Assembly (NCBI RefSeq): GCF_017798205.1
Contig: NZ_CP060010.1
Span: 2,976,001 to 3,040,000, forward strand
DNA length: 64,000 nucleotides
Direction: 5' to 3'
Origin: Cognatishimia activa
GTDB lineage: Bacteria > Pseudomonadota > Alphaproteobacteria > Rhodobacterales > Rhodobacteraceae
Shown: one piece after another, positions 1 to 8,346 of the stretch
Position numbering within the stretch: the first letter of the stretch is position 1
Layout of the letters: every line of letters starts with the position of its first letter
The notes under the pieces: model-generated
The model's input: only the letters and a program-made list of their open reading frames with translations
Told to the model about the DNA's origin: nothing
Databases searched by the model: none
Program-made: the position numbers and the translations under genes

Positions 1-471
1 ATGGGCACCGCTGGTCTGCAGGTGTTTGAACTGAACCGCCGTCTGCGCAATGAGCTGGGTGTGAACACCACATGCGGTGCGTCCAACATCTCCTTCGGCC
101 TGCCAAACCGCCACGGTATCAACAACGCCTTCCTGCCTATGGCAATGGCGACCGGCATGACCTCGGCGATTATGAACCCAGTGGCGCTGCCTGTGGGTCC
201 AAAGAAGATCGCTGAAAAGAAAGCAGAGCTGGAAGCAGCGGGCATCGTGATCCCTGCGGATATGGATGATGAAGCCTTTGTGACCATGTTTGGTATGGGC
301 TCCACCAAGCCACGTCCTGGGAAAGAAATGGAAGCGATCCGCGCGGCGAATTTCCTGACCAACAATGACGACGGTGGCGCGGCTTGGATCAAGTTCAACG
401 CAGCCCCTGCGAAAGAAGGCGAAGAAGGTGGCCGCGGTCGCCGTGGCGGCGGACGTCGCCGTCGCGCCTAA
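1..471 (+). CDS. Methyltetrahydrofolate:corrinoid methyltransferase, C-terminal part (cut by window edge)
   Basis: This is the 3' part of a pterin-binding (TIM-barrel) methyltransferase that moves the methyl group of 5-methyltetrahydrofolate to a corrinoid. The signature near residue 25 of the visible part (ASNISFGLPNR) matches the Ser-Asn-x-Ser-Phe-Gly-Leu-Pro element of MetH and AcsE pterin domains. The gene must begin upstream: the first ATG here is internal, because a full domain needs roughly 250 residues before this point. The protein ends in a low-complexity tail, acidic then Arg/Gly-rich (about residues 138-156, ending GRRRRA). It resembles the tail of bmt at 38293-39315. Inferred role: the folate part of a split methionine synthase whose other parts are at 38-42 kb. 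Confidence 0.85.
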   Translation: MGTAGLQVFELNRRLRNELGVNTTCGASNISFGLPNRHGINNAFLPMAMATGMTSAIMNPVALPVGPKKIAEKKAELEAAGIVIPADMDDEAFVTMFGMGSTKPRPGKEMEAIRAANFLTNNDDGGAAWIKFNAAPAKEGEEGGRGRRGGGRRRRA

Positions 472-489
472 GCGCTAAAACAAAACAAC

Positions 490-516
490 AAAAGCCCCGC
501 CAATGCGGGGCTTTTT
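490..516. terminator. Bidirectional Rho-independent terminator
   Basis: A perfect 10-bp stem (491-500 with 505-514, AAAGCCCCGC / GCGGGGCTTT, loop CAAT) has a T run on the plus side and a shorter one on the minus side. It lies between the convergent methyltransferase and pgi genes. Confidence 0.9.
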
Positions 517-522
517 GGTGTC

Positions 523-568
523 CGATTTCTTTAAAAGAAATCGAAGTCGGAAACTTTCAAAGTTTCCG
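523..568. repeat. Two tandem near-perfect inverted repeats
   Basis: Positions 523-543 form a 10-bp inverted repeat around one base (CGATTTCTTT / AAAGAAATCG). Positions 548-568 form a second 10-bp inverted repeat around one base (CGGAAACTTT / AAAGTTTCCG). Both lie between the terminator and the pgi stop codon. The second resembles the hairpin at 56179-56199 in form (TCGGAA ... TTCCGC), which suggests a dispersed intergenic element. Confidence 0.6.
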
Positions 569-583
569 CATCACTTTTGAAGC

Positions 584-2179
584 TCAGCGCAGAGCATTGA
601 TTTTACTGATGATTGCAGATGTCGCGGGATGCACATCACTCAGATCCGCATCCTCCTCAACGGCAGGCAGCAATTTATTCGCCAGCTCTTTCCCAAGCTC
701 GACACCCCATTGGTCATAAGAGTTGATCCCGAGGATCACCCCCTCGACAAAGACCCGATGTTCATACAGCGCCACGATCTGTCCCAAAACAAAGGGCGTC
801 AGCTTCTGATACACCAAAGTCGTCGACGGCCGATTGCCCGCAAAGACCCGCTGCATTGCATGGGCCTCCAGCGCCTCTCCTTCATGACCCGCAGCCGCCA
901 TCCGCTCTTTCGCAACCTCATAGCTGCGCCCCAAGAGCAAGGCCTCTGATTGCGCTAAGCAATTGGCCAGAATAGCTTTGTGGTGATGCGCCAGCTCAGG
1001 CTCATGGCCTTCAGCGCCCACCATGAACTCACATGGCACAACTTGTTTGCCCTGATGGATCAGCTGATAAAAGGCGTGCTGTCCGTTCGTGCCGGGCTCT
1101 CCCCAGACGATTGGACCAACAGTCTGAGAGACCTCTTTGCCATCGCGGGTGACGCTTTTGCCGTTACTCTCCATCTCCATCTGCTGCAGATAAGCCGGAA
1201 AGCGCAGAAGGCGCTGCTCATAGGGCAAGACCGCCCGGGTCGCGTGCCCATGGATCTGATGGTGCCAAATTCCTACAAGAGCCAAGGCAATGGGCATGTT
1301 TTGTGACAGATCAGCCGTCACGAAATGCTGATCCATTGCTTGAGCACCACGCAGGAAGTCATTGAAATCATTTGAGCCAATAGCCAACATGATCGACAGA
1401 CCGATCGGACCCCACATAGAATAGCGGCCCCCGACCCAATCTTCGAACCCAAAGACCCGTTCCGCTGGAATTCCAAATGCCGCTGTGGCCTCTAGGTTCG
1501 TAGAAATCGCCGCAAACTGAGCCGCGGGATCAGTCACAGATTTTGCCATCCAATCCCGCACAGACGTCGCGTTCATCATGGTTTCCTGTGTCGTAAATGT
1601 CTTGGACGCCACCAGAACCAAGGTCGTCGCAGGGTTCAGACCATCGAGCGTATCCGCCAAATCCGCTCCATCTACATTCGAGATGAAATGCGTGCGTGGC
1701 CCGTCGGCATAAGGTTTCAAAGCAATCGTAGCCATAACCGGCCCCAGATCAGACCCGCCGATCCCAATATTCACCACATCGGTGATTTTACCGCCCTGCC
1801 CTTTGAACTCACCAGACCGCACGGCCTCGGCAAAATCGCCCATCTTGGCCACGACCTCTTTGACGCCCGGCATCACGTCTTCGCCGTCAACCTCCACAGG
1901 CCCACCGTCCAGATTGCGCAGCGCGGTGTGCAGAACCGCGCGATCCTCGGTGACGTTGATCTTTTCGCCCGCAAACATCGCGTCGCGCCATTTCACGACC
2001 TCGGTTTGCTCCGCAAGCCTCACCAGATCTTCCCAGCAGGCCCCGGTGATATCCGTCTTTGCGTAGTCAAAATAGAGACCATCTGCTGTGATCGAAAACG
2101 CCTTAGATCGCCCGCTATTTTCAAATAAATCAACAATACGAGGCGCTTGCGCCTGATGAGCTTTTAACACGTCCCACAT
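584..2179 (-). CDS. pgi: Glucose-6-phosphate isomerase
   Basis: The enzyme interconverts glucose-6-phosphate and fructose-6-phosphate in the cytosol. The protein is 531 residues, normal for the family. Visible elements include the NVTEDRAVLHTALR segment near residue 76, the GIGGSDLGP phosphate-binding loop, the SKTFTTQET segment, GRYSMWGPIG and EPGTNGQHAF. The ATG at 2179 was chosen over upstream in-frame starts because it begins MWDVLKAHQ, has GGAG seven bases upstream, and starts four bases after the pgl stop. It is the last gene of zwf-pgl-pgi. In organisms using the Entner-Doudoroff route, Pgi recycles fructose-6-phosphate back to glucose-6-phosphate. Confidence 0.97.
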   Translation of the reverse strand: MWDVLKAHQAQAPRIVDLFENSGRSKAFSITADGLYFDYAKTDITGACWEDLVRLAEQTEVVKWRDAMFAGEKINVTEDRAVLHTALRNLDGGPVEVDGEDVMPGVKEVVAKMGDFAEAVRSGEFKGQGGKITDVVNIGIGGSDLGPVMATIALKPYADGPRTHFISNVDGADLADTLDGLNPATTLVLVASKTFTTQETMMNATSVRDWMAKSVTDPAAQFAAISTNLEATAAFGIPAERVFGFEDWVGGRYSMWGPIGLSIMLAIGSNDFNDFLRGAQAMDQHFVTADLSQNMPIALALVGIWHHQIHGHATRAVLPYEQRLLRFPAYLQQMEMESNGKSVTRDGKEVSQTVGPIVWGEPGTNGQHAFYQLIHQGKQVVPCEFMVGAEGHEPELAHHHKAILANCLAQSEALLLGRSYEVAKERMAAAGHEGEALEAHAMQRVFAGNRPSTTLVYQKLTPFVLGQIVALYEHRVFVEGVILGINSYDQWGVELGKELANKLLPAVEEDADLSDVHPATSAIISKINALR

Positions 2180-2183
2180 AGGG

Positions 2184-2855
2184 TTACTCCGTCCAATGAA
2201 CTGTTGCGCCGTCCAAAACGGCGGCGATGGGGGCCTCAACATGGGGCAGAGTCCGCGCCTTTTGGAGCGCATCCATCTTGTCCTGCCCTTTGAAAACGAC
2301 GTGCTTGGCCAGCGCGCCATTCAGAACCCGCGCCGACAGCGTGATCCGCGCTTCGGGCTGGCTTTCAGGGCGCACCGGCAGCAAAATCGGCGCCTGTGCG
2401 TCCAAAGCTGCCGCGATGTCGGGGCTATCGGGAAACAAAGACGCCGTATGCATATCCGCGCCCATGCCCAAGACCGCCACGGCAATGGGCAGATCGGCCT
2501 CGATGGCCTCCATCAGCCCCGCGAGTGACTCTTCTGGTTCCGGCGTTTCTGCGTAAAGCGGAACCATCCGCGCCGAAGCCGCGCGATTGACCAGCAGACG
2601 TTCGCGCACCAGCCGCGTGTTTGAGCGCGGATGGTCGCCCGGTACCCAACGTTCGTCTGTCAACACAACATCGACGCGCGACCAATCGAGATCGGCAGCA
2701 CAGAGGTCGTCAAAAATCGGCCCTGGCGTGGTTCCACCCGGCACCGCCAGCATCGCGCGATCTGCATTATGCAGCGCGACCGTCAAATCCCCCGCGATTC
2801 TTTGGGCGACCTCAATCGCCATCATGTCAAAATCGCTGTATTTTTCGATCTTCAT
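2184..2855 (-). CDS. pgl: 6-phosphogluconolactonase
   Basis: The enzyme hydrolyses 6-phosphogluconolactone to 6-phosphogluconate, the step after Zwf. The protein is 223 residues. It shows the family signature PGGTTP near residue 40, the LTDERWV motif near residue 66 and GMGADMHTASLFP near residue 130. The start codon overlaps the zwf stop as ATGA, so translation is probably coupled. Pgi follows after four bases. Confidence 0.95.
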   Translation of the reverse strand: MKIEKYSDFDMMAIEVAQRIAGDLTVALHNADRAMLAVPGGTTPGPIFDDLCAADLDWSRVDVVLTDERWVPGDHPRSNTRLVRERLLVNRAASARMVPLYAETPEPEESLAGLMEAIEADLPIAVAVLGMGADMHTASLFPDSPDIAAALDAQAPILLPVRPESQPEARITLSARVLNGALAKHVVFKGQDKMDALQKARTLPHVEAPIAAVLDGATVHWTE

Positions 2856-4300
2856 CGACCAATTTCCCGCCAGTTGCGCCCGTCGCGTTCGATCAAAAGA
2901 TCCGCGTCTGTCGGGCCGTTAGAAAAGCTCTCATAAGGCTTTGGCACATCGTGACGCGCCTCCCAGCCCTGAATGATCGGGTCGGTCCAGGCCCAGGCGG
3001 CCTCGACCTCGTCGTCGCGCATGAACAGCGTCTGATTGCCCCGGATCACGTCCATGATCAGCCGCTCATAAGCGTCGGGCGTGTCGGCGTCCTCGCCCAA
3101 GGCCTCAGCAAAGCTCATGTCCAGAGGCACATCCATCAAGCGCATGCCCCCAGGCCCCGGTTCCTTGATGGTCACGCGCAGGTTAATACCTTCGTCGGGC
3201 TGCAATTGAATGCGCAATTCGTTGTGATGCTCGCCCGCCTCGGGGCCGAAAATCGAATGCGGCGTCTGCTTGAAGACCACATTGATCTCGCTATCGCGCG
3301 CCTTCAGCCGTTTGCCCGTGCGCAGATAAAACGGCGTGCCTGCCCAACGCCAATTGCTGACGTGGCATTTCAAAGCAATGTAGCTTTCCGTCCGAGACCG
3401 CGGATCGCCCACGTCCTCGCGATAGGTCACCTCGTCAGAACTGTCCGTATATTGGCCTCGCACGATGTGGTGCGGCTCAACCGGTGTCAGCGCGCGAATG
3501 ACCTTGAGTTTTTCGTCCCGCACCGCGTCTGGTTCAAAGAAGGACGGCGGCTCCATGGCGGTCAAACACAAGAGCTGCATCAGGTGGTTTTGCACCATAT
3601 CCCGCATGGCACCCGACTTGTCATAATAGGCACCACGCCCCCCGACACCCACGTCCTCGGCGACAGAAATCTGAATGTGATCAATGTATTGACTGTTCCA
3701 GAGCGGCTCAAAGAGCATATTGCCAAAGCGCACGGCCATCAGGTTTTGCACTGTTTCTTTACCAAGGTAATGGTCGATGCGGTAAATCTGGCTCTCATCA
3801 AAATGGCGACGCAGCGTGGCGTTCAGGGCCTTGGCACTCTCTTGATCGCGGCCAAATGGCTTTTCGACGACGATCCGCGTTTCCGTATCCACCAACCCAT
3901 GTTTGTGAAGGCGTTCGGCGAGCGCTTCAAACAAGCTCGGGCCGACCGAGAAGTAAAACGCGCGCACCTTGTCAAAGGCAGGCAGTTTCGCCGCCAGATC
4001 CGCCCAGCCCTCTTCGCCCAACGCGTCGATGGTCACATAGTCCAGCGTGTCGACAAAGCCCGAGATCTGATCGGCATCCGGCGTGCCAAGCGCATCCTCG
4101 ACCGCCTGAACCACGAAATCCTGAAACCCAGACAGATCCAGATCAGACCGCGCAGCCGCAATAATCCGAGACCCAACCGGCATCTGCCCATCGCAGAACC
4201 GTTTAAACAGCCCCGGCAGGATTTTCCGGCGCGCCAGATCGCCTGTGCCCCCAAAAATCACCAGATCGAATGTCTCAACCGGAATAATACGCGAAACCAT
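2852..4300 (-). CDS. zwf: Glucose-6-phosphate 1-dehydrogenase
   Basis: The enzyme oxidises glucose-6-phosphate to 6-phosphogluconolactone with reduction of NAD(P). The protein is 482 residues from the ATG at 4300. That ATG was chosen because GAGGG lies just upstream and the N-terminus then runs straight into the Rossmann motif FGGTGDLARRK. The substrate-binding RIDHYLGKE motif is near residue 175. It is the first gene of zwf-pgl-pgi. An inverted repeat at 4352-4377 lies about 50 bases upstream and could be its operator. Confidence 0.96.
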   Translation of the reverse strand: MVSRIIPVETFDLVIFGGTGDLARRKILPGLFKRFCDGQMPVGSRIIAAARSDLDLSGFQDFVVQAVEDALGTPDADQISGFVDTLDYVTIDALGEEGWADLAAKLPAFDKVRAFYFSVGPSLFEALAERLHKHGLVDTETRIVVEKPFGRDQESAKALNATLRRHFDESQIYRIDHYLGKETVQNLMAVRFGNMLFEPLWNSQYIDHIQISVAEDVGVGGRGAYYDKSGAMRDMVQNHLMQLLCLTAMEPPSFFEPDAVRDEKLKVIRALTPVEPHHIVRGQYTDSSDEVTYREDVGDPRSRTESYIALKCHVSNWRWAGTPFYLRTGKRLKARDSEINVVFKQTPHSIFGPEAGEHHNELRIQLQPDEGINLRVTIKEPGPGGMRLMDVPLDMSFAEALGEDADTPDAYERLIMDVIRGNQTLFMRDDEVEAAWAWTDPIIQGWEARHDVPKPYESFSNGPTDADLLIERDGRNWREIGR

Positions 4301-4351
4301 GCTACCCTCTGCTCCCTCGCCCTCGCCCGAGCGACTGTTAGCGCAAACACC

Positions 4352-4377
4352 GCTTAACAATTGACCGTCCGTTAAGC
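4352..4377. promoter_or_regulatory. Inverted repeat in the zwf / radical SAM divergent promoter region
   Basis: GCTTAAC (4352-4358) and GTTAAGC (4371-4377) are perfect 7-bp arms separated by 12 bases. A TTGACC element (4361-4366) falls inside the spacer and could be a -35 box. The site sits between divergent genes and has the size of a dimeric repressor operator. No regulator is assigned. Confidence 0.4.
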
Positions 4378-4471
4378 AAGTCTACTTCACATCTCTGTCA
4401 GTATATCTGTAACGACTTTCCCTCATAGGCATATTTTCATAAGCAAGATCGACCAAAAGAAAGACAGGCAT

Positions 4472-5413
4472 ATGAAAGACGCGGTAAATTTCGGCAAGTT
4501 TCAGGATCCCTTTGTAACCGCAAAGGGCGACACCCGCGCGCATGTGCCACTGAGCGATCCGCAGACGCTGTGGTTCAACACAGGTACGCTCTGTAATATC
4601 GAATGTGAAAACTGCTATATCCTGAGCTCTCCAACCAATGACGCGCTGGTCTACCTGACGGCAGATGAGATCACCGACTATCTGGATCAGCTTGAGGACC
4701 GCAATTGGGGCGTGCGCGAAATCGCCTTTACGGGCGGTGAGCCTTACATGAACCCCGAAATGAACGAGATGACCCGCCGTTGTCTGGAACGTGGCTACGA
4801 CGTCCTTGTTCTGACCAACGCCATGATGCCGATGCAGCGCAAGAAGGTGAAAGAAGGCCTTTTGGAGCTGAACGCCGCCCACCCCGGCAAGCTGACCATG
4901 CGCATTTCGGTCGACCATTGGTCCGAAGAGCTGCACGACAAAGAGCGCGGCAAGGGCAGCTTTGGCAAAACCATCACCGGCATGGAGTGGCTCAGCGAGA
5001 ACGGGTTCGCCATGGCAGTCGCTGGGCGCACCGTTTGGGGCGAGACCGACGCGGACTCCCGTCAGGGCTATGCGGATCTTTATGCGAAACACGGGTTTGA
5101 CATTGATGCGAATAATCCGGGCATGACCGTGCTTTTCCCGGAAATGGACGAAACCGTCGAAGTCCCCGAAATCACCACCGACTGCTGGGGTATTTTGAAC
5201 AAGCAACCGACCGATGTCATGTGTTCAAACTCTCGCATGGTGGTCAAACACAAGGGGGCCGACGCCCCCAGCGTGATTGCCTGCACCCTGCTTCCATATG
5301 AGAAAGAATTCGACATGGGTCGCACGCTGGAAGAGGCCGAGAAATCCGTGCAACTTAACCACCCACATTGCGCGAAATTCTGTGTTTTGGGCGGAGCAAG
5401 CTGTTCGGCCTAA
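4472..5413 (+). CDS. Radical SAM protein of unknown function
   Basis: The protein is 313 residues. The radical SAM cluster motif CNIECENC (CxxxCxxC) lies near residues 42-49 and is followed by the SAM-binding TGGEPYMNPE near residue 90. The C-terminus has a second Cys group (CAKFCVLGGASC) and two more Cys around residues 238 and 250. These could ligate an auxiliary Fe-S cluster, as in SPASM/twitch radical SAM enzymes. The fold is clear but I do not recognise the substrate. The ATG start has AGG upstream. It precedes gyrA in the same direction, but gyrA has its own candidate promoter. No precursor peptide gene was seen nearby. Confidence 0.85.
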   Translation: MKDAVNFGKFQDPFVTAKGDTRAHVPLSDPQTLWFNTGTLCNIECENCYILSSPTNDALVYLTADEITDYLDQLEDRNWGVREIAFTGGEPYMNPEMNEMTRRCLERGYDVLVLTNAMMPMQRKKVKEGLLELNAAHPGKLTMRISVDHWSEELHDKERGKGSFGKTITGMEWLSENGFAMAVAGRTVWGETDADSRQGYADLYAKHGFDIDANNPGMTVLFPEMDETVEVPEITTDCWGILNKQPTDVMCSNSRMVVKHKGADAPSVIACTLLPYEKEFDMGRTLEEAEKSVQLNHPHCAKFCVLGGASCSA

Positions 5414-5458
5414 ACCACCCCAAATTTCGGCGAATTCTCCACAATGGCGATGCAGCCA

Positions 5459-5487
5459 TTGCACCCCATATGCTGCCTCTGTTATAA
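5459..5487 (+). promoter_or_regulatory. Candidate sigma-70 promoter of gyrA
   Basis: TTGCAC (5459-5464), a 17-base spacer and TTATAA (5482-5487) lie 46 bases upstream of the gyrA start. A 6-bp inverted repeat (AATGGC ... GCCATT) overlaps the -35 element. Assigned by eye only. Confidence 0.5.
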
Positions 5488-5532
5488 AAGCTTCAACTAA
5501 ATATTGAGCCCAAGACAGAAGCGAGCCAAGAC

Positions 5533-8274
5533 TTGAGCGACACGCCTGAAACCCCTGAAAACGAAGAAGAAAACATCGTAGAGCGCATGCATCACGACGG
5601 TCCAACTGTGACCATCGAAGAAGAGATGCAGACCTCATATCTCGATTACGCGATGAGCGTGATCGTGAGTCGCGCGATTCCTGACCTTCGGGACGGTCTG
5701 AAACCGGTCCACCGCCGCATTCTTTATGCGATGCACGAGACCGGAAACAGCCACGAAAAAGCCTATCGTAAATCCGCCCGTCCGGTCGGCGATGTCATGG
5801 GTAAATACCACCCGCATGGCGACGGCGCGATCTATGACGCGCTGGTTCGGATGGCGCAGGATTTCTCGATGTCTCTGCCTTTGCTGGACGGTCAGGGTAA
5901 CTTTGGCTCGATGGACGGCGATAACCCGGCGGCGATGCGTTACACCGAGGTGCGCATGGACAAGCCGGCGGCCTTTATGCTGGCGGATATCGAAAAAGAC
6001 ACGGTCGATTTTCAGGACAACTACGACGGCAAAGACCAAGAGCCGACGGTTCTGCCTTCCCGCTTCCCGAACATGCTGGTCAACGGCGCGGGTGGTATTG
6101 CGGTGGGTATGGCCACCAATATTCCGCCTCACAACCTTGGCGAAGTTTGCGATGCCACGCTGGCTTTGATCGAAAACCCAGACCTGAGTTCCGAGGATCT
6201 GATCGAATACGTACCCGGCCCTGATTTCCCCACAGGCGGCATTATGCTGGGCCGCTCTGGCGCGCGGAAGGCCTATCTTGAGGGGCGCGGATCCGTCATC
6301 ATCCGTGCCAAGACCCGCGTCGAAGAGATCCGCAAGGACCGCTACGCCATCATCATCGACGAGATCCCCTATCAGGTCAACAAAGCCTCGATGATCGAGA
6401 AAATCGCGGAACAGGTCCGCGAGAAAAAGATCGAAGGCGTGGCCCATGTGCAGGATGAATCAGACCGCAACGGCGTTCGCGTTGTTGTCGAGCTGAAACG
6501 AGACGCAACGTCAGAGGTCGTTCTGAACCAACTCTTCCGCTTCACACCGATGCAGACCTCCTTTGGCTGTAACATGCTGGCGCTGAATGGCGGCCGTCCA
6601 GAACAGCTAACTCTGCGGGCGTTTCTGACATCCTTCATCGACTTCCGCGAAGAAGTCGTCGCGCGCCGCACCGCTTACGAGCTGCGCAAGGCACGCGAAC
6701 GCAGCCATATCCTCTGTGGTTTGGCGGTGGCTGTGTCCAATGTGGACGAAATCGTCGCCACGATCCGCGCCTCGGCCGACGCCGCCGAAGCACGCGAGAA
6801 ACTGATGACCCGCCGTTGGCCTGCCGCTGACATCGCGGGCTATATCCAGCTGATTGACGACCCGACCCACACGATGAACGACGATGGGACCTATAACCTG
6901 TCTGAAACCCAGGCCCGCGCGATCTTAGAACTGCGTCTGCAACGTCTGACCCAGATTGGGGTCAAAGAGGTCACCGATGAGCTCGAAGAACTGGCAGGCA
7001 AGATCAAGGAATACCTTGAGATCCTTTCCTCACGTGAACGCATCATGGGTCTGATTTCCACCGAACTCATGGAAGTCAAAGAGAAATTCGCCGTCGACCG
7101 CCGCACCGAGATCGTCGATTGGTCCGGCGACATGGACGACGAAGACCTGATCGAACGCGAAGATATGGTCGTGACGGTCACCTCCGGCGGCTATATCAAA
7201 CGCACCGCTCTGGCCGATTTCCGCGCGCAGAAACGCGGCGGCAAGGGTATTTCGGGCATGCAGACCAAAGAAGAGGACGTGGTCACGACCCTCTTTGTGG
7301 CCAACACCCATACGCAGCTCTTGTTCTTTACGACCGACGGTATGGTCTACAAACTGAAAACCTGGCGTTTGCCGCTGGGCGGACGCACGGCCAAGGGCAA
7401 GGCGATTGTGAATATCCTGCCGATCCCGACGGGCGTGTCTATTGCGGCAATCATGCCGGTCGACCGCGACGAGAAGGAATGGGACGACCTGCAGGTGGTC
7501 TTTGCCACCAACCGCGGCACTGTGCGGCGCAACAAGCTGTCTGACTTCACGAATGTGAAGTCCAACGGCAAAATTGCGATGAAATTTGAAGGCGATAGCG
7601 AAGATTGGTCCATGATCGACGCCCGCATTGCCTCTAACGATGACGACGTGATGCTGGTCACAAAATCCGGCCGCGCCATTCGCTTCCCGGCGACAGATGT
7701 ACGGGTCTTTAACTCACGCGCGTCAACCGGTGTGCGGGGCGTGAAATTGGGCGACGATGACCGCGTGGTCTCCATGTCCATCATCCGCCACTTTGACGCC
7801 ACCTCTGATGAACGCGCCGCCTACCTCAAAATGCGCCGCGCGGTTGCAGGCGCTGTTGATGACGAGGCGGCCAGCGACGAAGAGGCCAATGAAAACGCGA
7901 CCATCAGCCAGGAACGCTATGCAGAGATGTCTGCTGCTGAAAACCTGATCCTTACGATCACCACAGGTGGCGCAGGCAAATTGTCCAGCTCGCATGATTA
8001 CCCGGTGCGTGGTCGTGGCGGCATGGGCGTTGCGGCGATGGACAAAGCCATGCGCGGCGGCGCTCTGGTGGCGTCCTTCCCGGTTGAGATGGGTGATCAG
8101 ATCATGCTCGCGACCTCTAAGGGTCAGTCGATCCGCGTGCCTGTCGATGGGATCTCCTTCCGGTCACGCTCTGCGGGTGGCGTACGCGTGTTTAACACCG
8201 GAAAAGGCGAAGAAGTCGTTTCTGTCGCGTGGATCGCCGAACAGAATGAAGACGATGAGGGCTCCGAAGAGTAA
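5533..8274 (+). CDS. gyrA: DNA gyrase subunit A
   Basis: This is the breakage-reunion subunit of DNA gyrase, which works with GyrB to introduce negative supercoils. The protein is 913 residues. The catalytic Tyr is Y137 in [10 protein letters not shown]. The quinolone region reads [10 protein letters not shown], so the position equivalent to E. coli Ser83 is Gly98 while the Asp87 equivalent is D102. The GyrA box of the C-terminal wrapping domain is seen as QKRGGKG. The start is a TTG: the resulting N-terminus (MSDTPETPE) fits what I recall of related gyrases, whereas the first ATG would remove 18 residues. A perfect terminator follows 22 bases after the stop. Confidence 0.97.
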   Translation: MSDTPETPENEEENIVERMHHDGPTVTIEEEMQTSYLDYAMSVIVSRAIPDLRDGLKPVHRRILYAMHETGNSHEKAYRKSARPVGDVMGKYHPHGDGAIYDALVRMAQDFSMSLPLLDGQGNFGSMDGDNPAAMRYTEVRMDKPAAFMLADIEKDTVDFQDNYDGKDQEPTVLPSRFPNMLVNGAGGIAVGMATNIPPHNLGEVCDATLALIENPDLSSEDLIEYVPGPDFPTGGIMLGRSGARKAYLEGRGSVIIRAKTRVEEIRKDRYAIIIDEIPYQVNKASMIEKIAEQVREKKIEGVAHVQDESDRNGVRVVVELKRDATSEVVLNQLFRFTPMQTSFGCNMLALNGGRPEQLTLRAFLTSFIDFREEVVARRTAYELRKARERSHILCGLAVAVSNVDEIVATIRASADAAEAREKLMTRRWPAADIAGYIQLIDDPTHTMNDDGTYNLSETQARAILELRLQRLTQIGVKEVTDELEELAGKIKEYLEILSSRERIMGLISTELMEVKEKFAVDRRTEIVDWSGDMDDEDLIEREDMVVTVTSGGYIKRTALADFRAQKRGGKGISGMQTKEEDVVTTLFVANTHTQLLFFTTDGMVYKLKTWRLPLGGRTAKGKAIVNILPIPTGVSIAAIMPVDRDEKEWDDLQVVFATNRGTVRRNKLSDFTNVKSNGKIAMKFEGDSEDWSMIDARIASNDDDVMLVTKSGRAIRFPATDVRVFNSRASTGVRGVKLGDDDRVVSMSIIRHFDATSDERAAYLKMRRAVAGAVDDEAASDEEANENATISQERYAEMSAAENLILTITTGGAGKLSSSHDYPVRGRGGMGVAAMDKAMRGGALVASFPVEMGDQIMLATSKGQSIRVPVDGISFRSRSAGGVRVFNTGKGEEVVSVAWIAEQNEDDEGSEE

Positions 8275-8296
8275 CTCCCTCTACGTCACGAGAAAC

Positions 8297-8328
8297 AAAA
8301 AGCCCCGAGGATTACCTCGGGGCTTTTT
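8297..8328. terminator. Bidirectional Rho-independent terminator
   Basis: A perfect 14-bp inverted repeat (8297-8310 with 8315-8328, loop ATTA) has A and T runs at its ends. It serves the convergent gyrA and M32 carboxypeptidase genes. Confidence 0.95.
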
Positions 8329-8346
8329 CAATTCTATATCAGCGCA

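Noticed and set aside
2621-4357. A 578-codon open frame antisense to zwf and pgl.
   Set aside because: It mirrors two certain genes, has no recognisable domain and the composition expected of an antisense shadow in GC-rich DNA.
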